Assembly (NCBI GenBank): GCA_029204225.1
Contig: CM055098.1
Coordinates: 1,799,106 to 1,863,105, forward strand
DNA from: Diphasiastrum complanatum
Lineage: Eukaryota > Streptophyta > Lycopodiopsida > Lycopodiales > Lycopodiaceae
Direction: 5' to 3'
Length of the DNA stretch: 64,000 nucleotides
The notes under the pieces are model-generated. The model was given only the letters and a program-made list of their open reading frames with translations, searched no databases and had not been told where the DNA came from. Of the stretch, positions 34,076-46,600 are shown piece by piece (the first letter of the stretch is position 1; every line of letters starts with the position of its first letter). The position numbers and the translations under genes were made by a program.

Positions 34076-35450
34076 GCCTTTCATTATGTGAGATGAATGG
34101 TTTGTGATAGATGCATGTGTAGAGTGCTCTTGCCTTAGATTTTTGAGCTGTTGGGATGAGACTTGCAACAAAGATCTCATGTTTGCTTGTTGATCTATAT
34201 ATATTTATTTGAGATTACTAAAGAGAGAGATTTGTTGAGTAATTTTGTGTATTTATTACTGTCGAATTCTCGCGTTGATCTCAGCGGTCCCTGCTACATG
34301 CTCCATGCAGATCAACATCCAGCAAAACCAGCAGAGCCGGCTGACCACTTCACCATCACTCCCAACAGCACACCATCGACACCGCTGCAATAACCATTTT
34401 GGCACTATTAGACTAGTGCCTATTTAGTGTGGGGGTCATGTTGGCCATTTATGGTACATGCCCAGCGCACGGGCCAAATAATATGGAGGGCTTGTACAGC
34501 CTCCATTTTGTAAAGTCATGTACTTAAATAAAAGTTAGACACCAATGGTGCACTTGTACTGCGCAAAGTGCAAACTATTGTAAATATGCCTTGAAGCGTA
34601 AATAGAAAGAATAGTTAATTTTTGATTAAGTGCCTCAAAGCACCATAGAGAATGTGGTGGCGTGGCTCAATAGTTTTATTTCTTAAAAGCATTGTAAAGT
34701 CAAGTTGCTTGCCAAACAAGAAAAAGCAAGTTAACTTAGACCATTACGTTCAGAAATGAGCCAATAAGAAAGTGCCACCTCAACTCATTTGTGTGTACTT
34801 TTCACACGTGTGAGGACTCACAAATCAATGTGATTGATCTTCTAAGGAGTGTGTGATTGCAATGGATCTAACACTTGATTGATGCAATCAATCTATCTTG
34901 ACGATCTCAAGGCAAGAGGACACTCTCGGGTAGAGAGAGAATGTGGAAATTTTTTTAAGTGTTGGAGCTCTCTCAACAATCTCCCATACAAAAACTAAGT
35001 GTAGAATCAAGCTCACACACTCTCATAGAGTGGCTCGAGATCCAAGATGGATGGTAATGAAGCTCAATGATTGGACCTCTCTAAAATCACCGCTATAGAT
35101 GTTTGAAACGCATTTGAAATGTTTCACATTTGGATGTTTCAAACATTCGGTTGCAACTATTCTTAAGAGTACCAGTAATGCTCCTACACATGTGCCTCCT
35201 TGCATGATGTAAGAGCTGCCTAGGGATATTTGCTACTACTCACATTTTTGTCTCCAAATGCCATGACCCTTTGCACATAAATGATCAACCTCAAAATAGC
35301 CTCCATCTATATGGGAGGTATAGCACAATCAACACTTGCTACGTATCATCCGTGACAACTTAGGACCTTGAGGTGTACAAAGCCAGCCTAGTCTACACAA
35401 TGTCGTGAATCTACACTTCACATCCCATATATGCTTCATATGTATATAGG
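34076..35450. other. No recognised gene
   Basis: Only short frames. An imperfect inverted repeat ATGTTTGAAAC ... GTTTCAAACAT lies at about 35099-35150. The GGGGGTCATGTTGGCCATTTATGG area near 34430 could be part of an LTR, but no ends or primer site were found. Confidence 0.4.
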
Positions 35451-36810
<1,360 letters not shown>

Positions 36811-36815
36811 TTACC

Positions 36816-37218
36816 AGTCACGCCATGATTTATTTTCATATCAAGGCCAGTTTGTGACTAATTAACCTTGCGAGGACCCAGACACTCTAATTGAGACATG
36901 TGGAGTATCGCATGTCTGTGTGACGGATATAGGCAGGAGGACTGCATGAAGAGGTGTGATCTATTTATAGTTGACCTGCATGGGGGTTGCATGGTTTCAT
37001 GCACATGACTCTATTCTCTATATATTGAGGTAGGGATTCTCCCGTCGACATATTGGGTTTAGGTTTCCAGTTTCTCTCTTCTCCTCTTGCTTCACATGGC
37101 ATGGGTTGGGGGCTAGATCTAGGTTTGATCTAGGATTGGTTGGGCGGTTTGGCTCCATAGTCTCTCTTATTGTGTTCTCCTATCCTCATCTTAGGGGCAA
37201 TCCTTTAGGGTATTTACA
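36816..37218 (+). repeat. 5' LTR (first ~75 bp missing) of the LARD-like element
   Basis: Shares TCACGCCATGATTTATTTTC through GTTGACCTGCATGGGGG with the 3' LTR at 41914-42080 and ends GTATTTACA just before the primer site. Confidence 0.85.
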
Positions 37219-37219
37219 T

Positions 37220-37232
37220 TGGTATCAGAGCC
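37220..37232 (+). promoter_or_regulatory. Primer binding site, LARD-like element
   Basis: TGGTATCAGAGCC one base after the LTR end; complementary to the 3' end of initiator methionine tRNA. Confidence 0.9.
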
Positions 37233-38149
37233 TGGTTAAGATGCGGTCTTGGATGGGATTGATGGCAAGTTCTACATCGTTTTGGAAAGTAAAGCGCTTG
37301 GATTGTATCCCATAAAAGAGTGCTGATTCTCAAGGGGAGTTTGGATAAGGATTCACTAATTGTGGTTTAAAGCATGCTTAGCAAAGTTGGAGGTAGAGTG
37401 CACTTCTATTTTTTCCCAATTTGGTGAGAGGTTGCTTGGAATTAGAGTTCAATCCAGTCTTGTTTTTTCTGATCTCTTGAGAAGTTTCCATAGTTGTAGA
37501 TGATCTTCATGTGTGATTATTTTCGAATGGTGATCAGAATTCCTCATTGCTGGAATTAGAGTTGTTCGGAATTATGGAATCAGCATCGGCAGATCCAGCT
37601 GCTTGTCTGTTCTTAAATCCATAGTATTTTGTTGATTTAATGCTATGCATGTGAGGATTCAATAGCATGCATGAAGCCATAATGTTTTGAATGTTCAAGA
37701 TTCTGGTTAGGGGACTTGTGTCTATTGAAAAAATGACTTTGAATCAATTTTTTCTGTTGAAATAGACAAACAGGCAACCTTAAATTCTTGAATTGATGAT
37801 TGCATGTTGAGGTCTGATGTTGCCAAAGAATGGACCGTTCTCCTGAATAACCTACAAATCGTTTGAACCATTTTCAGAAACCTTTTTTTAAAAAAAAAAA
37901 ATTTGGGTTTTTTTTTTTTTGGGCAATATGGGTATCAGATGAAAGCTCTAATTAAGAGCATTATTACTGTGTAATTTGCCGACTGTTTCGGGTGTAGGAT
38001 GGTCCAGTTCAGGTGTATTAATCCATGTCGGGTTCTGTCAAGGATAAAAATTCAAAACTAACCTCTAGCCTGTCTGTTACAATCACAGATGGTCCCAGTA
38101 AGTGTGTTTTCACTCAGGGAGTTGGAAGGCCAAGTCATGAAGAGGCCTT

Positions 38150-38282
38150 ACCGTCGGTGTGCCGTTGGGGGGCGTTGCCCCCCAAACCCCCCACCGGGGG
38201 GCTACCGCCCCCCGGACCCCCTGTTTCTAGCCCCCCGAACCCCTCGTTTCTCGAGGGACTACCGCCCCTCGAACCCCCTGAG
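38150..38282. repeat. GC-rich block of short G/C hairpins
   Basis: About 130 bp of very high GC in otherwise AT-rich DNA. It is built of GGGG...CCCC words: GGGGGGCGTTGCCCCCC (perfect hairpin), CCCCCCACCGGGGGG, CTACCGCCCC repeated twice, and GAACCCC repeated. It looks like two or three diverged tandem units of a mobile hairpin-type repeat. Confidence 0.75.
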
Positions 38283-38452
38283 CATTTATTGAAAACCAGA
38301 GCAAATAACAACCAAATAGCTATTGAAAATAAGATCTGTTTGTGCCCCATCTACTCCACTTCTGAGAGGCAAAATGCTCGTTTGACCATTGATCCCCTAA
38401 AAAAAATTTCAGCCATAAGCTATTTTTCCAATTTTTTTTTTTTTTTTTTTTT

Positions 38453-38527
38453 TGTGATTCTGGGAGGAGAAACGCGTTTCTCAAAAACGCGGTTTCCGAA
38501 ACGTCTCCTCCCAGAAACGTGATTCTG
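38453..38527. repeat. Imperfect palindrome with nested perfect palindrome
   Basis: TTCTGGGAGGAGA near 38458 pairs with TCTCCTCCCAGAA near 38505. Between them is GAGAAACGCGTTTCTC, a perfect 16 bp palindrome. It is preceded by a T run at about 38430-38454. It could be a solo foldback insertion in the LARD-like element. Confidence 0.75.
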
Positions 38528-41500
38528 TGCAACTATGCTTTGAACATAGAATGGAAATTGCGGCGTGAATAATCCTCTATGTACATGCAGAAAATCTATG
38601 GAAGACGAGAGATTAACCAACAAAAATTGGTTCACTCCCAAAAAAAAATTGATGATTTTTTCCTTCTTCTGTTTTGGGTTGAACCTTGTATGTCATGGGC
38701 AAGCAGAGAGAAAAAAAAATATCATGATCATTTGGAGTTATCAGTCCTGGAATACATGTTGTTTTCCAATTGCTTTCTGCAGGAGTAAGTTTAAGGAATC
38801 CATAGACTTGGGATGATCCTATAATCCCTTACTCTCTCTATTCTAATTTATGGTCGATCCATTGAGGGACACCAAATGGAGAGGACGCATTCCGTTGTGA
38901 ATTCAGAACTCTGCAGATAGGCAAGCGGTGAGTGTACAACCGTGTGGACTGGTTGTTGACTGGAATTCAGTCATTTCCAATTGTTTGCACCCTGTATCTG
39001 AATATGAGGGTCTTGCAATAAGCCTTTGAACTGTGTGTGGCATAACTGCAGCCATGGATCCATTTCCCAGCGATGGTAGCAGTAGGAGCGGTGCAGACCT
39101 ATCTTTTCAGAGATGGTTGAGCAGCAGTGAGGCAGTTGATTTTGTTTCCGGCGATGAAGGCTTTTGAAGAGGAGCGTGATGAAGATGATGCGGCTGTAGC
39201 GACTATGAGGCCAACAGAACGAGCTTGCTCTTTTCCATGCCTTGGTTGAGGGAACCTCTTTAGGGTTTCTGACCTTGAAGATGGAAAAAAAATAAAACCG
39301 TTTGATCAAATGTGGGGTATTTTGAAAATTTTTGAGGTTCAATCTAGATCCCAATGTTGTATCTCATTATTTACAAAATCAGAGGCCCTCAAATCTATTT
39401 CTCGCTTTCTTAATTAATCCTTTACTTCTTAGTAATTTCTCAAATATAAGACATCAGACTGGTTTATATGATTCTTTTCAGCATGAAGTTATTCTTCTGA
39501 AAGACTGTTATGTCATATAAATTAGTACTTGTGTGAATAGACTTGGAATTCAGATAAATTCTAAGGTGAAAGTGTTTCAATTTCTTAAACCTAAGAAATC
39601 TCTTTTGCATGAATGGATTTCAGAGGAATGATAGTTCTGTCACTCGAGTTGAAAATATTTGAAGGAAAAGTCCTGTTTGTAATAGAGTGAATCCTTTTGA
39701 GAAATACACTTATTACTGACTTTTCATGGATTGGATATTTTCATATATCATCTTTCCAGTTGACTTTTATTGAAATTGATAATTTCTTTAAAAGGAGGGG
39801 TGAAGTGATGGGATAAAATTCTATTTGGGAATCTGTTGGTTGCATAATTTTCAGAAGAGAACTAACTGTGGTATAGAAATGAGACTTTTCTGAGAGTAAT
39901 TTCGAATAGATTCACAGTAAGATACCTAATTGGAACTTTTCGAATAAGAGAAATTCTCTAGGGATTGTGTCGACAATCTGGAACTAGAACAGGTTTGATA
40001 TTTGAATCATTATCTATAAGTAGTACGGTAAAAGGTCAAAGCTTACTAATTCCATTTTGATTGGAATAGAAGTAAGTTTGATCAGAATTTAAGTCCGAGA
40101 GTTCTATATTGGGTCAATCTTATCTTGTGCACGATTAATCTTGTATGAATCTACTGTGTATTCCTGGTTACTAGGGTTATTTGGTGCACTTAACCTAGTC
40201 GGTGAACATAGACATATGATCAAGTATTGTTTTGACAGATACATGCAGAGTTACCAAATCTTTGTATAGAAGATTTATGGATTAACTTATAAATGATTTG
40301 GGTAAGGATCTAAATGTGGTGTCATACTAGTATAATTGAATTCTTCACCTTGACATTTGAGATTTCTGAATCATTGGCAATTAACTTGAGTACTTGATTA
40401 CTCCTGGATGAAGTTAATTAATAAAACGACCAGTGTGATGTGGATTCACCATAAACTGATGGTTTTGATTTATATTGCTTGTAAGACGCATGATTAGTGA
40501 ATCATTTGGGTTCATCAGTTAAATTTATGTGTATTGGATATACAATATTCTTGGGATAGAGTATTCCTTAGTTAAGGAATAGACTCAGCTCATTAGTGAT
40601 TATATCCCAGAGCGCTCAATTGGATAACGAATCATAATGAATCCAAGGATAATAACTGAATTGATATTCGGTAGGACTTTGGGTATCTAGATTTGATTCT
40701 AGATTGTAATCTAAAGTTTTTTGTAGTTGAAGATGATTGTCATTTTGGTATGCGTTCAGTCTTTAATTACTAGTGGTTTATAGAACTTGAATCTTGCACT
40801 TCAGTTAAAGAATCCTATTTGAAGAATATTCTAAATCTAGTATTTTCTTAGTGGAAAGATTTTGGAATGATTCTTACTTTTCCTGAGTTATGTTGGACAT
40901 ATACTTCAGTATCCTGTAAAATTATGATTGACGAATCATAAGAATCTAAATATTTATGATTGACGGATCATAATAGATACTTAATTATTGTTAGAGGATT
41001 TAAAGGAATGTTGATGATTCTTAAGTGTGATGATTAATTCTTGATCTATTAATTGAGTAAGAATTTGAATCAGTGTTTTGAATCTACTCCAGTATTTTAT
41101 TGAGAGCTTGTGGATCTCACAGAAATTCTCACAAGGAAAGTTATTTTACTTGTGGAGAATTTAATTTATCTAGTGGATGCTATTCTGCTATAGTTTATGG
41201 TCTGCAGATGCTTGAGTATAGTTTTTCTTTTGATTGGATCTCCAGTTATCAAAGGGGACAGACAAATCTATTGAGATGAATGGGTGCTATTTTCTTGCAT
41301 TTGATGCTAGAAACAGGAGCATTTAACTCAAAAGAGTATATGAGATACTCAGAGTTGAGTTTGAATCATTTTATATCTGAATGTTTCTCCTAGAGATTCT
41401 AGTTAAATTATCATATCTTAGAATTGGATTCTAAGGATAGTTGTACTTGGAAGCTTTTTATGAATTATCTGCCAGAGTTTGTGGATAATTTCAGACTGTA

Positions 41501-41825
41501 ATTATTATTTTCTTTAACTTTAAATCTTTTAAGTTAGGGAATATTTCACTCAGTGGTTCATGTAAGTGTTTTACATGAAGGTGATGTTACTAACTTGCGT
41601 TGAGTGTAACCCTGTTGAGAAAATATATCTCTTAGTGTACTTTTCCAAACCAGAGTTTGTACTCTAGAACAGAGATTAACGGTTGAAAACAGTTTTTCTC
41701 TGAGTATTTGTTTGATATGAAAGTCAGATTAAGGATAATGATTTTCTCGGTTAATACTGAAAGTTAAAGGAACTGTTCTTGTAATTCTTTCCTGTTTTGA
41801 GGAGCTTCTAAGGATAGAAGCAGTT

Positions 41826-42085
41826 TAAGGAGGGAAGAATGTTATGGCCATATTCGGTTAAGGACCTGGAATAGTCCTAATATGGTAGACCGGCCCTCCA
41901 TTGTTCGAGATTGGTCACGCCGTGATTTATTTCCATGTCAAGGCCAGTTTGTGACTAATTAACCTTGAGAGGACCCAGACACTCTAATTGAGACATATGG
42001 AGTATTGCATGTTTGTGTGACGGATATAGGCAGGAGGACTGCATGAAGAAGTGTGATCTATTTATAGTTGACCTGCATGGGAGTT
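41826..42085 (+). repeat. Polypurine tract and partial 3' LTR of the LARD-like element
   Basis: AAGGAGGGAAGAA is followed by TGTTATGGCC at 41840. The LTR matches 36816-36990 from TCACGCC onward and breaks off after CCTGCATGGGA, where element 6 begins. Confidence 0.85.
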
Positions 42086-42493
42086 ATGGACTCGGTTCAT
42101 TACATTCGCCGCGTCCATTTACATTTACTTTACTTTATGCATAAACAGGCCTTGGGCCCTTTTTTATTCATTAGTGACACTTAGATTATATGGTTGGGCC
42201 TTTGGCCTTATTATTCATTATTAGGCCATTTGGACATATTACTGGAGAGTGGGGGCCTTCTTGGAGGGCGCACTATTTTCCCTCCCAGTTGGGCCCTAGC
42301 CACCAGAAGCTTCCTTTTAGGGCTTTCTCTTGGCTATAAGTAGGGAAACTGTGTCATTTGTTATTCAGCTGATGATATTGATCTCTCTCTTTAGTCTCCT
42401 TAATCTCTCTCTTTCCTGCTTTCTAGGGTTAAGTCTTGCTTATGTGCTGCTTTCATAGCTTACCTCTAGATCAATTGTGGCTTCATTCGTAAC
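42086..42493 (+). repeat. 5' LTR-like segment of element 6
   Basis: Starts GTTATGGACTCGG, probably a TGTTATGG start that lost its first base, and ends CATTCGTAAC before the primer site. It has no clear similarity to the other LTRs apart from TGTTA at the start. Confidence 0.65.
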
Positions 42494-42494
42494 T

Positions 42495-42506
42495 TGGTAT
42501 CAGAGC
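42495..42506 (+). promoter_or_regulatory. Primer binding site, element 6
   Basis: TGGTATCAGAGC, the initiator-tRNA-Met type, 38 bp before the insertion point of the intact family A element. Confidence 0.85.
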
Positions 42507-42544
42507 ACTTTCCTGCAGCCTATTCATCGCTGCCCCAGCCCTTC

Positions 42545-42902
42545 TGTTACGAGCTCGTAACCAGTGCCGAACCCTAGAGAACACAGATAGGTCAGATACC
42601 ACAGTCAGGGTCGTGTCCAGCGTACATGACCAACAGGGCAAGACAGTGTGAGTAGTGTGCCCCAGCACGGTCCATAGCCATGGCGGGCCTAACACAGCCT
42701 AGGGACCCTGTCAGCAGGATAGGGCCCCCAGTTGGGTCCCGACGTGCAGTCGGCCACGTCAGTGCCACGTGGCCGACACTTGGCAGTAGCATGCTACCAG
42801 TCCTCACACTGGGCTAGGAGGGGCTTACTCTATATCAGGGAGTAGGCAAGGTTGGGTGGATCAGTTAGTGTTTGCCCTACTGTGGTGTTAGGATCTATTA
42901 CA
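42545..42902 (+). repeat. 5' LTR of the intact element
   Basis: 358 bp, TGTTACGAGC to ATCTATTACA; no difference from 48487-48844 noticed. Confidence 0.95.
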
Positions 42903-42903
42903 C

Positions 42904-42998
42904 TGGTACCTCTATTCCTCTCTGAGAATCTGAGAAACACTTCCTATCTTCTGATAGCTTTCTCTACTGCTGTCCTAAACTCCCTAGGATGGAGATGG
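42904..42998 (+). other. Disrupted primer binding site with 90 bp micro-inversion
   Basis: After the LTR only TGGTA of the primer site remains (42904-42908). The next 90 bp (42909-42998, CCTCTATTCC...GGAGATGG) are the reverse complement of the segment that normally follows the primer site, as seen in element 2 at 6670-6759 (CCATCTCC...AATAGAGG), with only small differences. The bases TCAGAG of the primer site and three bases at the far side are lost. Downstream order (AGGATCGCTGTAGGAGC) is normal again. Confidence 0.92.
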
Positions 42999-43696
42999 AG
43001 GATCGCTGTAGGAGCAGCCTTCAAACTTCTGATTTCCACTGAGAAATCACAGTAGCAAGGAGTCAGATTCCAAGTGTAGGTAACTCGCTGAAAAAACAGT
43101 TGTTTCTCACTGACTTCAGAGGATTCTTCGTAGTTTTCCCAGCGAAATTAGAGTAGGAAGAAGCCAGCACCTCCATCGCTGTACAGTCAGAGACCTACAT
43201 CCGATTTCCGGGGAAAAAGTTACTGGTTTTCAGCGAGTTGGAAGCCAAAAAAGAGGAGCAGGGCCAGCGCTGCCAGTGCTTCTGAAAATCTGGTTTTTCA
43301 ACAAGTTTTTGGGCCCCAACGTCAGAGATTTGGAGCAAGAGGATTTCTACCAGATCAGCGAGTAGGAGACTTCTGAAATTTCAGAACTCAGAAGGGTTTT
43401 TGGACTTCAGATTTGCCTTTTTGTGGACAAGTTGGATTGCAATCAGACCAGCGAGCTACTATCCTCAAAAAACCGGGAAATTTAGTACCGTTTTGAAGCC
43501 TCAAACTGGCATTTTTCGGAACAGCAGGTCTGAAATTTTGGGGAAAAGAGCTGAAAGGGTTCCTCTTCATTCTTTCTTTGGAAGTACAGTCCTCAGAAAC
43601 AGCTAAGTCATCTTTCCTTTCCCTTGTACAGTTGTAAATTAGTCTTTTAGACTTTTTTCCTTCAAAAGTTAAGGTAGCTCTCTTTCAGTTTCGAAG

Positions 43697-46600
43697 ATGA
43701 CCACTCCTCAGGGACCTGATCAACCCCAGGAGAGAGGATTCGACGAACTTGAAACAGAAGCCTTGGCTTACAGAAAAGGGAAGGAACCCATGGAAGTAGA
43801 AGAACAGGAACAGTTCGCCGAAGAACTCGACGAACTAGTTACCAAGGAGCAGTTCCTCCAATTGGTAACAGAAGTGGATGAACTGAAGCTGGCATTAGCC
43901 AATTTCAAGTCCAGTGTGGACGACTCGTTCGCTGAACTCAAAAACTTGATTTTGAGCTCCGCGAAAGGAAGCCTTCCCTCCACTTCTCAGTTATCCCCTT
44001 CTCCACTTCCATCAGTTTCAGGTGAGACTTTACGGTCTCACCCCAGTGTTTTTAAAGATTTAAAGCCTCCTACTTTTAATGGGGAAGAGAAGGATAGAAA
44101 TGCAGATATTCTACAAACCTTCCTCAGCAAATGGAAGAACATTCATGCTCTTAAACAGACCCCTGACCATTTGCAAGCAATTGAGGCCAGTCTTTCTTTA
44201 GGGCCTATGGCCTATAAGTGGTGGTTAAATCTCCAGGAGACTGGGCAGACTCCCCGGTCATGGAAAGCTTTTGAAGAAGCTTTCCTAAGAGAATTTCTAC
44301 CAGAGAATGAACTTGATAGAGCCTGGGAAGCCTGGGAAAGAACAGTAATGGACAAGTCCCTCATCCAATATATCTCGCAGTATCGAGAGGCAATTTTAAA
44401 GATTAAAAATATGGATGACTATCAAAAAATCAGGGGATTTGTCCGTGGCCTCAAAGATGAATATAAAGTAGAGGTCCAGAGAAACTCGCCTACTACCCTT
44501 GAGCAAGCTCTCAGATATGCTCAAATCTATGATGATTCAGTGGGTAGGAAGAGAGCGAGACAGCAACCACTTTCTGAGCAGTTTCCTCAGAAAGACTTTC
44601 AATTTAAAAAGAAATTTTTAAAAAGAAAGAAAGAAGATAAATTTAAAGGTGAAGCTCCTCAGAAACGCCCTTCACTCATACAGCCCTTAAAACCAGATGA
44701 TTTTGAGAAAGCCAAACAGGAACGTTTGTGCTTTGTGTGTATGGGCAAGGGACACACAGTCAGACAGTGTCCCAAGGGGCCTTTCACTAAAAAAGATAAA
44801 AAACAAGTTCATCTTGTTCAGACTGTATGTTTCCCCAGTAACTCGGCAGCTTCCGAGATCAAAGTGTATCATGAAGATCATGAACACTGTTGCCAGCTGA
44901 CCTCTGCAATGCTAGCGAGACCCTTCAGCTTTGGGCCGCATGACCTAGTACGTATGCATGGGAAAGTTGGTAACCAGTCAGTAAGAGTCATGGTTGATGA
45001 TGGGGCAACCCATAATTTCATCAACCACACCTTGGTTAAAAAGCTTAAACTACCAGAAGTACCTAGTCAGCATAGGTACATAGTTTCATTAGCTAAGGGT
45101 GAAGATAAAAAAATATGGGAAACTATGGTAAGTAAGTTAAATCTTGGTATTCAGGGGTACCAAGATCAAATAAACTTTCAGATAATGCACCTGGATCGAA
45201 CAGACATTGTTCTCGGGAGAGATTGGCTCTACAGTTTAGGACCTTCCCTCCACAGAAACTATCAGGAGAACACCCTCAGCTTTCAGTATAAAGGCCGAGA
45301 GATCCAGTTGCATGGGGAGCATGATGTTCCCAACAGCCCTATGGTCTGCAGTTCAGAGCTCTGTCAGCTAATCGGAGACGAAGACCATCAGGTATTCTTA
45401 TGTGACTTTCAGTTTATTCCTGAAGTTTCTATTTCCAGTTCTATTCAGCAGAAAATCAGTAAATTAGAAACTTTATTGTCTAAATTTAAAGATGTTTTTC
45501 CTGAAGATTTGCCACATGGTTTACCACCTAGCAGAGAGGTAGATCATGTAATAAACCTAGTACCAGGTACAGCACCTGTTTCTAAACCTCCGTATCGGGT
45601 CAGCCGAACAGAGGATGAAGAAATAACTAGGCAGTTAACAGACTATCTTGGGAAAGGCCAAATTCAGACCAGTAGTTCACCATGGGCCTCACCAGTCCTA
45701 TTGGTGAAAAAGAAAGAGGGGTCTATGCGTCTTTGCGTAGATTACAGAGCCCTCAATAAAGTCACAATTAAGAATAAATACCCTATGCCTCGAGCAGACG
45801 AGTTGTTTGATCAACTCGACGGGGCTAAGTTTTTCAGCAAAATAGACCTCAGATCGGGATATCATCAAGTCCGTATAAAATCGGAAGATGTCTCGAAAAC
45901 AGCTTTTAGGACTCGTCACGGTCATTATGAGTTTAAGGTGATGCCATTTGGGCTCACAAATGCTCCAGCTACCTTTATGACCTTGATGAACAGTGTCCTC
46001 AGACCATACTTGGGTAAGTTTGTAGTCGTATTTTTAGATGACATCCTCGTCTACAGCAAAACGAGGAAGGAGCATCTAAAACACCTCAGAAAGGTGTTTC
46101 GACTGCTCAGAAAGCATAAGCTTTATGCTAAACAATCCAAGTGTGAATTCTTCGTTGAAGAAGTAGCATATTTGGGTCACATTATCTCTTCAGATGGGAT
46201 TAAGATGGACCCAAATAAGGTTAAAGCCATACTCAGTTGGCTGAGACCTCAGAATATTTTGGAACTTCAAATCTTTCTTGGTCTGGCGGGATATTACAGA
46301 CGATTTGTCAAGGAATATGCTCAGATAGCAGTCCCTATGACAAATCTCCTTAAGGGGAAGGGAAAGGAGTTCATTTGGGAGTCCGCACAACAGGAGAGCT
46401 TTGATGCTCTCAAAACAGCCTTAGCTACAGCACCAGTTTTAAAGGTCGTCGACCCCAATCAGCCATTTGTGGTCGAAACAGATGCTAGCGACTTTGCAGT
46501 AGGTGCTGTGCTAACTCAGGGTGGACGACCAGTTGCGTTCGAGAGTAAAAAACTCGAGCCAGCACAGACTAGGTATAGTGCCTATGAAAAGGAACTCTTT

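Larger units (their letters stand above)
36816..42085 (+). mobile_element. Non-coding LTR retrotransposon (LARD-like), plus strand
   Basis: 5' LTR part 36816-37218, primer site at 37220, 4.6 kb internal DNA, polypurine tract and 3' LTR part 41840-42085. No gag or pol frame is present in the interior, so it would depend on another element's proteins. Combining the two LTR pieces gives an LTR of about 480 bp. The 3' 2.8 kb is the right arm of the inverted repeat with 25573-28675. Both outer ends are truncated and no target duplication was found. Confidence 0.8.

Noticed and set aside
38025-38522. 165-codon Pro-rich plus-strand frame
   Set aside because: It runs over the GC-hairpin block and the T run of the LARD-like element; composition is explained by the repeat.
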